NCBI GenBank assembly: GCA_002361735.1 | Contig: DETS01000117.1 | Span: forward strand, 1-42,213 | DNA length: 42,213 nucleotides | Reading direction: 5' to 3' | From: Lachnospiraceae bacterium UBA3282 | GTDB taxonomy: Bacteria > Bacillota > Clostridia > Lachnospirales > Lachnospiraceae | In this document: piece after piece, positions 26,588 to 34,554 of the stretch | How the letters are laid out: every line of letters begins with the position of its first letter | Position numbering within the stretch: the stretch's first letter is position 1 | Translations under genes and position numbers: made by a program | The notes under the pieces: generated by a model | Told to the model about the DNA's origin: nothing | Databases searched by the model: none | The model's input: only the letters and a program-made list of their open reading frames with translations

Positions 26588-27127
26588 ATGGAGACATTAC
26601 ATGTGACGTCCAGACGGGATAAAGAGCAGTTCAATCAGATTCTGGACGATCTGATCAACGCGAACAGGGAATTTCGGATTCTGATTACCGTCCCGTCCGG
26701 GGAGATGTCGCAGGAGCCGTCTGAACATAGGAGCGATGAGTCTGAGTTGGCAGTCATGGGAGAAAAAGGGGAGAAGCGGGATCTGGAGAAGGATGTAACG
26801 GATATGATCCATGAGATCGGCGTGCCTGCTCATATCAAGGGATACCAATATCTGCGGGAGGCGATCATGATGTCGGTGGAGGATGTGGAGATGCTGGGTT
26901 CGATCACAAAGGTCCTCTATCCAACGATCGCGAAGAAGTACCAGACTACGCCCAGCCGCGTGGAACGGGCGATTCGTCACGCAATCGAGGTCGCCTGGTC
27001 CAGGGGCAGGATGGAGACGCTTGATGCGCTTTTTGGGTATACGATCAATACAGGAAAAGGAAAACCGACCAACTCAGAGTTTATTGCGCTGATCGCGGAC
27101 AAGATCAGATTGCAATACCGACGTTAA
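26588..27127 (+). CDS. Spo0A-type DNA-binding protein without a receiver domain
   Basis: Residues 70-179 are an almost canonical Spo0A C-terminal domain: IHEIGVPAHIKGYQYLREAI (74-93), ITKVLYPTIAKKY (106-118), the recognition helix region SRVERAIRHAIEVAW (123-137), and LFGYT plus KPTNSEFIA. Full-length Spo0A has about 260-270 residues with an N-terminal receiver. Here the first 69 residues are short, charged, Ser/Glu-rich, and hold no receiver fold or phospho-acceptor Asp. AGGAGGAG precedes ATG 26588, and the 108 bases before it contain no receiver remnant, so this is not a simple frameshift. It may bind 0A boxes independently of phosphorylation. A full spo0A may exist elsewhere in the genome. 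Confidence 0.9.
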   Translation: METLHVTSRRDKEQFNQILDDLINANREFRILITVPSGEMSQEPSEHRSDESELAVMGEKGEKRDLEKDVTDMIHEIGVPAHIKGYQYLREAIMMSVEDVEMLGSITKVLYPTIAKKYQTTPSRVERAIRHAIEVAWSRGRMETLDALFGYTINTGKGKPTNSEFIALIADKIRLQYRR

Positions 27128-27234
27128 TTTTCAAAATAATCCTTTTATTGCCACCCGAAATATTGTATACTGTTGTTTAGGAGTTCTTAGGGACTGCTTT
27201 ATCAAGAATAGCAAGCTACAGTTGGAGGGTTGTC

Positions 27235-28680
27235 ATGAAAAAAATTTTATTTGTCGCGTCGGAAGGCGTACCTTTTATCAAAACAGGCGGGTTGGCGGAC
27301 GTGGTCGGCTCCCTGCCCAAGTGTATTGACAAGAAGTATTTTGATGTACGGGTGATTTTGCCCAAATATACCTGTATGAAGCAGGAGATGAAGGATAAAC
27401 TCACCTACAAGACACATTTTTACATGGATTTTCATTGGAAAGAAGAATATGTGGGCATTCTGGAAGCGGAAGTTGACGGGGTGAAGTATTACTTTATAGA
27501 TAACGAGAGTTATTTTAACGGCTTTCAGCCTTACAGCGATAATGCTTTGTTTGAGATTGAAAAATACGCCTTTTTCTGTAAGGCGGCGCTGTGTATCCTG
27601 CCGGTGATCGATTTCAGACCGGATCTGATTCACTGCCATGACTGGCAGACGGGTTTGATTCCCGTGTACTTAAAGGAGCGCTTCCAGGGCGGAGAGTTCT
27701 ACCGTGGCATCAAGACCGTTATGACGATCCATAACCTGAAATTCCAGGGCAAGTGGAGCGTGAAGGAAGTCAAGGAAATCACGGGACTGCCCGGTTACTT
27801 TTTCACGGCGGATAAGCTGGAGGCTTACAAGGATGCCAATCTCTTAAAGGGCGGTTTGGTTTATGCAGACGCCATCACTACGGTCAGCGACACCTACGCG
27901 GAGGAAATCAAGACGGCATTTTACGGCGAGGGATTGAACGGACTGCTCTGCGCGAGAGCCGGGGATCTGCGCGGTATCGTGAACGGCATCGATTATGATG
28001 ATTTTAATCCGGAGACGGATAAGCACATAGATTTTAAGTACAATGCGGCGAACTTCCGCAAAGAAAAAGTGAAAAATAAGCGTGCCCTGCAGGAGGAACT
28101 TGGCTTAAATCAGGATGATAAGGCTATGATGTTGGGGGTTGTGTCGAGACTGACGGGACAGAAGGGGTTCGACCTGATTGCCTATATCATGGATGAGCTC
28201 TGTCAGGATAATGTGCAGATCGTGGTACTCGGAACGGGCGAGGAACAGTACGAGAACATGTTCCGCCACTTTGACTGGAAGTATCACGGTAAGGTTTCCG
28301 CGAACATTTACTATTCGGATGCGCTCTCCCACAAGATCTACGCGGCAAGCGACGCCTTCCTGATGCCGTCTCTTTTTGAGCCCTGCGGCTTGAGTCAGCT
28401 GATGTCCCTGCGTTACGGCACAGTGCCGATCGTGCGTGAGACAGGCGGCCTTAAGGATACCGTGCAGCCTTACAATGAGTATGAGGGCACGGGCACGGGC
28501 TTTTCTTTCACGAATTACAATGCCCATGAGATGCTGGGCACCATCCGCTACGCGGAGCATATTTATTATGATAAAAAGCGGGAGTGGAATAAGATCGTTG
28601 ACAGGGGCATGGCAGCAGACTTCTCTTGGCATGTCTCCGCACAGAAATATCAGGAAATGTATGACTGGCTGATTGGATAA
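27235..28680 (+). CDS. glgA: Glycogen synthase (ADP-glucose type)
   Basis: GlgA extends alpha-1,4-glucan chains from ADP-glucose (GT5 family). The 481-residue protein begins with the typical MKKILFVASEGVPFIKTGGLA, with the ADP-binding KTGGL at 16-20. It contains HCHDWQTGLIPVYL, VNGIDYDDFNPETD and the C-terminal SLFEPCGLSQL with the retaining-GT Glu. Length is normal. It stands alone, without glgB/C/D nearby; GGAGGG lies six bases before the ATG. Storage glucan links to sporulation and carbon excess in clostridia. Confidence 0.95.
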   Translation: MKKILFVASEGVPFIKTGGLADVVGSLPKCIDKKYFDVRVILPKYTCMKQEMKDKLTYKTHFYMDFHWKEEYVGILEAEVDGVKYYFIDNESYFNGFQPYSDNALFEIEKYAFFCKAALCILPVIDFRPDLIHCHDWQTGLIPVYLKERFQGGEFYRGIKTVMTIHNLKFQGKWSVKEVKEITGLPGYFFTADKLEAYKDANLLKGGLVYADAITTVSDTYAEEIKTAFYGEGLNGLLCARAGDLRGIVNGIDYDDFNPETDKHIDFKYNAANFRKEKVKNKRALQEELGLNQDDKAMMLGVVSRLTGQKGFDLIAYIMDELCQDNVQIVVLGTGEEQYENMFRHFDWKYHGKVSANIYYSDALSHKIYAASDAFLMPSLFEPCGLSQLMSLRYGTVPIVRETGGLKDTVQPYNEYEGTGTGFSFTNYNAHEMLGTIRYAEHIYYDKKREWNKIVDRGMAADFSWHVSAQKYQEMYDWLIG

Positions 28681-28685
28681 GGAAG

Positions 28686-30404
28686 ATGGAACGTCCGAAT
28701 AAAAAGAGCACGTTTGTGCTTCAGGCGGGCATCCTGGCGGCTGCCGGGATGCTCGTCAAAGTGATCGGCCTGATATACAGAAGCCCGCTCCTCTCCATTA
28801 TTGGAATCGAGGGGAACGGATATTACAATGCGGCGATCAATATCTATACAATTATATTATTGATTTCTTCCTACAGCATCCCTTCGGCAATTTCCAAGGT
28901 GATTGCCCAGCGGCTTGCGTTTAAGGAATATCGGAATGCACAGAGGGTTTTTGTCTGTGCACTTCTCTATGTTCTGGTGGTGGGCGGCGTTGCCTCGATT
29001 CTGACATTCGTGGGAGCGCCTTTTCTCGTGGGAAAGAATACCAATGCGGTGGTAGCGCTTCGGGTGCTGTCACCGACCATCTTTTTTTCGGGATTCCTGG
29101 GGGTGCTGCGCGGTTTTTTTCAGGCGCACGGCTCCATGGTGCACACCTCCGTTTCACAGGTGCTGGAACAGATTTTTAATGCGGCAGTCAGTATCCTGGC
29201 GGCAAAGCTGTTGATCGGATTGGTGGCGGATGGGGATGAGACCACACGCGCTATTTACGGTTCGGCGGGCTCGGCGCTGGGAACCGGGGCAGGCGTACTG
29301 ATCGGTTTCCTTTTTATGTTCGGCATGTACCGCTTAAACGGCGGCATCATCAGAAGAAGGGTGGCGCGGGACAAGACTTGGCATGAGGAGAGCTACGGGG
29401 AGATCTTCAAGGTCATTTTTACCATTGTCACGCCTTTTATCCTCAGCACGTTCATCTATAATTGCACAACCGTAGTCAATATGAACATCTACTATTATAT
29501 GATGGATTATAAAAAGGTGGATGCGATTTTGGCGAGCAATCATTACGGTATTTTCTCGGGGCTTGCGGTGGCGGTGGTCAACATTCCGATTGCCATTGCC
29601 TCAGCCATGTCCTCCGCCATTATCCCGAGCGTTGCGACTTCCTATGCGAAGGGGACGGTGGCGCAGACGAGAAAGCAGGTATCCAAGGCCATTCAGATGA
29701 CGATGCTGATCGCGATTCCGGCGGCGGTGGGAATCGCTGTATTGCCCAAGCCTATCATGCACTTTATCTTTCCCCAGAAGGAGTCGCTTGACATGGCATC
29801 CGGCCTTTTGGCGGCGCTTTCCGTAACCATTATATTCTACAGCCTTTCCACCCTGACAAACGCAATCCTGCAGGGAATCGGAAAGGTCAATACGCCGGTC
29901 ATTCATGCGGTGATCGCCTTGGTGATCCAGGTTGCGGGTCTGATTCTGCTTTTTCTCTATACGGATCTGGATCTGTACGCACTGGCGGCGGCGAACGCCA
30001 TCTATTCGCTGGTGATGTGTGTCTTAAATCAATTGTCGGTGAGAAAGCATCTGGAGTACCGTATGGACATGGTGAAGCTGTTTTTGAAACCGCTGTTTGC
30101 GGCGTTTATTATGGGCGCGGTGGTATTCGGCGTTTATCACGGGCTGATTCTGTTGATTCCGGTGAGCCGGGTGGTGCTGTTACTTGCCATCGGTATGGGG
30201 ATTTGCGTTTACGGAGTGATTCTTTTACTGATCGGCGGTGTGACGGAGGATGAACTGTGGAACTTCCCGAAGGGGGCGATGCTGGTGCAGACAGCCAAGA
30301 AGTTACACCTGTTACCTGATTGGGAAGCGCCCTCTAAAAAGAAGAAAAGAAGGCGCAAAAAGAAAAAGAGAAAAAAGAAAAGGATGGACGATCTGGATCT
30401 ATGA
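28686..30404 (+). CDS. SpoVB/MurJ-like polysaccharide flippase with a very basic C-terminal tail
   Basis: A 572-residue MOP-superfamily (MATE-like) membrane protein with about 14 transmembrane segments, of the group that includes SpoVB and the PST exporters. These move lipid-linked sugar precursors, SpoVB being needed for the spore cortex. N-terminal AAGMLVKVIGLIYRSPLLSIIG and the GVLRGFFQAHGSMVHTSVSQ segment are typical. After the last membrane segment comes a tail (about 548-566) made almost only of Lys and Arg, then an acidic MDDLDL end. It starts six bases after glgA. Its 3' end overlaps the convergent rqcH gene by six bases. Whether it serves spore cortex or another polysaccharide cannot be read from sequence. 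Confidence 0.85.
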   Translation: MERPNKKSTFVLQAGILAAAGMLVKVIGLIYRSPLLSIIGIEGNGYYNAAINIYTIILLISSYSIPSAISKVIAQRLAFKEYRNAQRVFVCALLYVLVVGGVASILTFVGAPFLVGKNTNAVVALRVLSPTIFFSGFLGVLRGFFQAHGSMVHTSVSQVLEQIFNAAVSILAAKLLIGLVADGDETTRAIYGSAGSALGTGAGVLIGFLFMFGMYRLNGGIIRRRVARDKTWHEESYGEIFKVIFTIVTPFILSTFIYNCTTVVNMNIYYYMMDYKKVDAILASNHYGIFSGLAVAVVNIPIAIASAMSSAIIPSVATSYAKGTVAQTRKQVSKAIQMTMLIAIPAAVGIAVLPKPIMHFIFPQKESLDMASGLLAALSVTIIFYSLSTLTNAILQGIGKVNTPVIHAVIALVIQVAGLILLFLYTDLDLYALAAANAIYSLVMCVLNQLSVRKHLEYRMDMVKLFLKPLFAAFIMGAVVFGVYHGLILLIPVSRVVLLLAIGMGICVYGVILLLIGGVTEDELWNFPKGAMLVQTAKKLHLLPDWEAPSKKKKRRRKKKKRKKKRMDDLDL

Positions 30405-32213
30405 CAGCTGTGTAAGCGCCGTAATGTCCGTATCGATCGTCATGGAATAGTTTGTATAGTACACTACAAAGCCGGGCTTTGCCCCGGCCGGTTTTTTGAC
30501 CTGTTTTTTCCGGACATAGTCGATCTCCACCTTATCCTGCCCGCGACCCTTGGAGTAGTAGGCAGCAAGGCGCGCCGCTTCCTCGAAGGCGCGGTCAGGC
30601 ACTTCGGCGCCTTCGGTCTTTAAGACAACATGGGAGCCGGGCATCTGTTTGGCGTGGAACCACCAGTCGCCTCCGGTGGCAAATTTGAAGGTGAGCTCGT
30701 CGTTTTGCAGGTTGTTTTTTCCCACATAGATGTGGAAACCGTCGCTGCTTAAATAGTGGAAGGGACGGCTTGTGATCTTTGCTTTTTTGGAGCCGCCTTT
30801 TCTGCGGATGTAGCCGCTTTCCACCAGTTCTTCCTTGATCTGCGTCAGATCCTCCTCCTGCATGGCGATATCGAGGGCGGTAAGGATGGATTCCAGGTGT
30901 TCGATTTCCTCTTTGACTTGAACAGTCAATTCTGAGAGTGCTTCATAGGTTCTTTTTAACTTTCCGTACTTATCGAAGTATTTCTGCGCGTTTTCCTGCG
31001 GAGTAAGGGTGTCGTCCAGTGGAATCGTGACGGTCTCGTTTGTGTAGTAGTTTAACGCCTCCATGGACTTAGCACCCGGCTCTACGTTGTAGCCGTAGGT
31101 GTTGATCAGTTCGCCGTACACCTTGTATTTGTCCTTCTTTTCCGTGTCTTTCATCTGCCGGAGCTGTAAATCATATTTTTTGACATTACGCTCCAGGGCA
31201 GTCTGCACGATCCGCCGCAGATCCACGGACTTTTGGCGGATGCGGGTCACCGTGCTTTTTTCCGCATAGTAGCGTTCCAACACTTCACTGATGCTTGGAA
31301 AGGCTTTACTTTCCTTGTCCGCATAGAGGGTCAGGGGCAGGGCGGCAAATTCGATGGGCGTGTGGGAGCGAGAGCCTTTTTCATAAATGATGACGGGAGA
31401 GAAGACTCCGCCTGTGATATCTTCCATCATAGCCGTCAGTGTTTCATAAACTGACGAAAGAGCAGCATCTTCCAGCACATTGGCGGGCATGTCTGCGTCA
31501 ATGCCCGCGCGGAAACAGATTTCCTGGGCAATGATGGGGGAGAGCCCCGTGTAGGTGCCGTAGAGTGCCTTATAAAGCGGCATGGGTTTTCCCAGTATAT
31601 GGGTACATAGGTTTACATAAGTTAACGATTCGTTGTCTTCCTCGGTTTTCAGAAAGAGGGAAGCGTCTCCCTGCGTATACTGTTTGGAAAAGCGCAGGGG
31701 GTTGTATTTATCCTGCGTCCTGGGGATAAAATAAGGGCGTCCCGGCAGTACCTCCCGCACGGAGCTGACCATGCCGGAGATATGTTTGATGCTGTCGATG
31801 ATCTGCTCCTTGTCGTCGCAGAAGATGATGTTGCTGTGTTTGCCCATCACTTCCACGATCAGCTTTTTTTCACACAGATCGCCCAATTCGTTTAAGTGTT
31901 CCAGATGAAAGTGGATGATGCGTTCTAAGCCCGGCTGGGTGATGGCGGTGATGCGGGCGTTTTGCAGATGCTTTCTCAGCAGCATACAAAAACCCGGAGC
32001 GGTCATCGGGCTGGGCTTATTCGTTTCGGTCAGATAGACCAGCGGGAGAGAAGCGTCCGCCGACAATAACAGGCGATATTGATTGCCGCCGCTTTTGATG
32101 GTTAAGAGCAGCTCGTCGCTCTCCGGCTGGGCGATTTTATAGATGCGCCCGCCGAGAAGCGTATCGTGAAGCTCCTTTGTGATATTTGCAATGGTGATGC
32201 CGTCGAATGCCAT
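30399..32213 (-). CDS. rqcH: Ribosome quality control protein RqcH (NFACT family)
   Basis: RqcH binds stalled 50S subunits and adds C-terminal Ala tails to mark nascent chains for degradation. Older names are FbpA or fibronectin-binding protein. The 604-residue protein has NFACT-N (about 1-220, beginning MAFDGITIANITKEL), coiled-coil arms (about 290-440), and NFACT-R (about 470-575) with DGFHIYVGKNNLQND and WWFHAKQMPGSHVVLK. It is the only gene of the window on the minus strand and has its own promoter, divergent from yicC. Confidence 0.94.
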   Translation of the reverse strand: MAFDGITIANITKELHDTLLGGRIYKIAQPESDELLLTIKSGGNQYRLLLSADASLPLVYLTETNKPSPMTAPGFCMLLRKHLQNARITAITQPGLERIIHFHLEHLNELGDLCEKKLIVEVMGKHSNIIFCDDKEQIIDSIKHISGMVSSVREVLPGRPYFIPRTQDKYNPLRFSKQYTQGDASLFLKTEEDNESLTYVNLCTHILGKPMPLYKALYGTYTGLSPIIAQEICFRAGIDADMPANVLEDAALSSVYETLTAMMEDITGGVFSPVIIYEKGSRSHTPIEFAALPLTLYADKESKAFPSISEVLERYYAEKSTVTRIRQKSVDLRRIVQTALERNVKKYDLQLRQMKDTEKKDKYKVYGELINTYGYNVEPGAKSMEALNYYTNETVTIPLDDTLTPQENAQKYFDKYGKLKRTYEALSELTVQVKEEIEHLESILTALDIAMQEEDLTQIKEELVESGYIRRKGGSKKAKITSRPFHYLSSDGFHIYVGKNNLQNDELTFKFATGGDWWFHAKQMPGSHVVLKTEGAEVPDRAFEEAARLAAYYSKGRGQDKVEIDYVRKKQVKKPAGAKPGFVVYYTNYSMTIDTDITALTQLS

Positions 32214-32268
32214 TTAGTGTCCCGTCCTTTTGTCTTTCTTTTACCTGTGCCAAATACTCTTTCCGACC

Positions 32269-32297
32269 ATTGTACAATAACGGAAAACATTTTTCAA
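32269..32297 (-). promoter_or_regulatory. Promoter of rqcH
   Basis: Read on the minus strand: TTGAAA (32292-32297), 17-bp spacer, TACAAT (32269-32274), about 55 bases before the start codon. Confidence 0.7.
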
Positions 32298-32328
32298 TCT
32301 TACGATTCCGGTGCAGGAAGCAAATTTC

Positions 32329-32357
32329 TTGACGAATCTTTCCAATTATTTTATAAT
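32329..32357 (+). promoter_or_regulatory. Strong promoter of the yicC-remA-gmk-rpoZ run
   Basis: TTGACG (32329-32334) and perfect TATAAT (32352-32357) are 17 bp apart. A leader of about 77 bases precedes yicC. Confidence 0.8.
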
Positions 32358-32440
32358 ATAACCTGTATGCGTAGGTCTATTTTTACATTATCGAAAGAAA
32401 AGTGTTACGAGCACTAAACTGCTCTGACATGGAGGGAATC

Positions 32441-33325
32441 ATGACGAAGATCAGGAGCATGACCGGTTTCGGGAGATGCGAGGTGACGGACGGCACACGC
32501 AAGATCACTGTGGAGATGAAATCCGTTAATCACAGATATCTGGACATCAGTATCAAGATCCCGAAGAAACTCAGTTTTTTTGAGACGGCGATCCGTGGGG
32601 AACTGAAAGAATACATTCAGCGCGGAAAAGTGGATGTTTTTATCACTTACGAAGATACGGCGGAGTCAAACCTTTGTGTGAAGTACAACAGAGAACTGGC
32701 GGCGGAGTACATGAAATATCTCTGGCAGATGTCGGAGGACTTTTCTCTGGATAATGATGTGCGGGTGTCCACTTTGTCCCGCTATCCGGAAGTGCTGACG
32801 ATGGAAGAACAGACGGTGGATGAGGAGGCGCTTTGGCAGTTTTTGGCAAAGGCGGTCCATGGCGCGGCGGAATCCTTTGTGGAGACCAGAGAAAAGGAAG
32901 GGGATAACATCAGAGACGACCTGCTCGCGAAGCTGAGTGGGATGCTTGCTTCCGTTGAATTTATAGAGCACCGCTCGCCCCAAATCATTCAGGATTATAA
33001 ACAGAAGCTTCGGGATAAGGTGCGGGAACTCTTAGAGGATACCCAGATCGACGAGGCGAGGCTGCTCACCGAGGTGACGATCTTTGCGGACAAGGTCTGC
33101 GTGGATGAGGAACTGGTACGGCTAAGAAGCCATATCACGACCACCAGGGACTGTCTTACAGAGGGCGGCGGCATTGGGCGCAAGCTGGATTTCCTGGCGC
33201 AGGAGATGAACCGTGAGGCAAACACGATCCTTTCAAAGACCTCGGATCTGGAAATCTCCAATCGTGCCATTGAGTTAAAGACGGAGATCGAAAAGATCAG
33301 AGAGCAGATTCAGAATATTGAATAA
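32441..33325 (+). CDS. yicC: YicC family endoribonuclease-like protein
   Basis: YicC proteins are conserved RNA-degrading factors, reported as endoribonucleases in E. coli and Bacillus (YloC). The product starts MTKIRSMTGFGRCEV and carries the N-terminal YicC domain with SVNHRYLDISIKIPKKL, and the C-terminal DUF1732 part with HITTTRDCL, GRKLDFLAQEMNREANTILSK in two adjoining pieces, and a final helix. ATG 32441 (294 residues) is chosen because GGAGGG (32431-32436) precedes it; the frame is open further upstream to 32402. It is followed by remA and gmk as in other Firmicutes. Confidence 0.93.
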   Translation: MTKIRSMTGFGRCEVTDGTRKITVEMKSVNHRYLDISIKIPKKLSFFETAIRGELKEYIQRGKVDVFITYEDTAESNLCVKYNRELAAEYMKYLWQMSEDFSLDNDVRVSTLSRYPEVLTMEEQTVDEEALWQFLAKAVHGAAESFVETREKEGDNIRDDLLAKLSGMLASVEFIEHRSPQIIQDYKQKLRDKVRELLEDTQIDEARLLTEVTIFADKVCVDEELVRLRSHITTTRDCLTEGGGIGRKLDFLAQEMNREANTILSKTSDLEISNRAIELKTEIEKIREQIQNIE

Positions 33326-33354
33326 CACGCGATATTATTGAGACAGGAGATTCC

Positions 33355-33615
33355 ATGGGCAGATTGATTCACATTGGTTTTGGCAATGTCGTCAACACGG
33401 GAAAGATCATCGCTATCGTCAGTCCGGATTCCGCACCGGTCAAACGCATGGTGCAGAAAGCGAAGGAGCAGGGAACAGCCATTGACGCCACGCAGGGGCG
33501 AAAGACGAAGGCGGTGCTGGTGATGGAGAACAGCCAGCTCGTGCTCTCAGCGCTTTTACCGGAAACCATATCGGGCAGAGCACAGACGGAGGATGGGCAG
33601 ACAGATGAAAACTAA
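33355..33615 (+). CDS. remA: RemA-type regulatory protein (DUF370)
   Basis: The 86-residue protein matches RemA, a small DNA-binding regulator that activates matrix genes and osmoprotection in B. subtilis by forming ring-shaped oligomers. Conserved parts are LIHIGFGNVVNTGKIIAIVSP and IDATQGRKTKAVLVMENS. It sits between yicC and gmk, its usual place. Its last 11 bases overlap the gmk start. Confidence 0.92.
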   Translation: MGRLIHIGFGNVVNTGKIIAIVSPDSAPVKRMVQKAKEQGTAIDATQGRKTKAVLVMENSQLVLSALLPETISGRAQTEDGQTDEN

Positions 33616-34225
33616 GGGTATCTTGATTGTCGTCTCCGGTTTTTCGGGGGCAGGGAAAGGCACGTTGATGAAGAAATTGGTGGAGGACTATGAAGGCTAC
33701 AGCCTTTCGATTTCAGCCACCACAAGGTCGCCGCGTCCCGGTGAGGAAAACGGCAGAGAATACTTTTTCCTGACAAAGGAAGAATTTGAAAAAAGAATCG
33801 CAGACAACGCACTGATTGAGCATGCGCAGTACTGCGGGAACTATTATGGGACACCGAGGGACTATGTGGAGGAGCAGATGACTCTCGGGCATGACGTGAT
33901 CCTGGAGATTGAGATTCAGGGGGCGCTCGCGATAAAGAAACAGTATCCGGACGCAGTGCTGCTCTTTGTTGCCCCGCCGAGCGCGGCAGAACTGCGCCGC
34001 AGGCTTATGGGCAGGGGGACGGAGACTGCGGAGGTTATTGATAAAAGACTTCGCCGGGCAGCGGAGGAAGCGCAGGGGATCGAGGAGTATGATTATCTTC
34101 TCATCAACGACGATTTGGAGACTTGCGTGAAAGAGTTACATGCGATCATTGACGCGGCGCATCACGCGCCTGTGCGAAATGAGGAGTTTATAGAAAAAAT
34201 AAGGCAGGAATTAGGAGGAAACTGA
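33605..34225 (+). CDS. gmk: Guanylate kinase
   Basis: Gmk phosphorylates GMP to GDP with ATP. The P-loop is GFSGAGKGT (12-20), followed by the GMP-binding SATTRSPRPGEENGREYFF segment and the lid region. ATG 33605 gives 206 residues, the usual length. ATG 33593 is also in frame but falls on the GGAGG at 33588-33592, so it cannot use it. rpoZ begins two bases after the stop. Confidence 0.95.
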   Translation: MKTKGILIVVSGFSGAGKGTLMKKLVEDYEGYSLSISATTRSPRPGEENGREYFFLTKEEFEKRIADNALIEHAQYCGNYYGTPRDYVEEQMTLGHDVILEIEIQGALAIKKQYPDAVLLFVAPPSAAELRRRLMGRGTETAEVIDKRLRRAAEEAQGIEEYDYLLINDDLETCVKELHAIIDAAHHAPVRNEEFIEKIRQELGGN

Positions 34226-34227
34226 TT

Positions 34228-34542
34228 ATGTTACATCCATCTTATGCAGATTTGATCCAGGTAGTCAACAGCGAGGTCGAGGAGGGCGAAGATCCCGTAG
34301 TGAGCAGTCGTTATTCCATCGTGATGGCAACATCCAAGAGGGCAAGGCAGATCATTGCCGGGGACGATGAACTGGTGGACGGCAAGGGGAAAAAGCCCCT
34401 GTCCGTAGCCGTGGAGGAGTTGAATCAGGGTAAGATCAAGATTCTCAATGATGAGAATGCTGAAAACGCTGAAAACAGCGGGGCTGAGGTCGCGGAGGAG
34501 TCTGCCGCGGAGGAAATGTCTCAGCCCGAGAACGTAGAATAG
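34228..34542 (+). CDS. rpoZ: DNA-directed RNA polymerase omega subunit
   Basis: Omega helps assemble the beta' subunit. The 104-residue product has the family core (about 1-72) with SYADLIQVVN, SRYSIVMATSKRARQI and KPLSVAVEELNQGKIKI. A Glu/Ala/Asn-rich acidic tail (about 75-104) is longer than usual. The gmk-rpoZ pairing is standard. TTAGGAGG precedes the ATG. Confidence 0.93.
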   Translation: MLHPSYADLIQVVNSEVEEGEDPVVSSRYSIVMATSKRARQIIAGDDELVDGKGKKPLSVAVEELNQGKIKILNDENAENAENSGAEVAEESAAEEMSQPENVE

Positions 34543-34554
34543 AGCCAGCGGTTT

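Noticed and set aside
26566..26589. Sigma-H-type promoter before the Spo0A-like gene
   Set aside because: AGGAAAT and GAAT are present, but the GAAT overlaps the start codon, so transcripts would lack a ribosome site.
27128..27234. Promoter or riboswitch before glgA
   Set aside because: TATACT is present at 27166 but no -35 box lies at the right distance, and no riboswitch-like fold was recognised.
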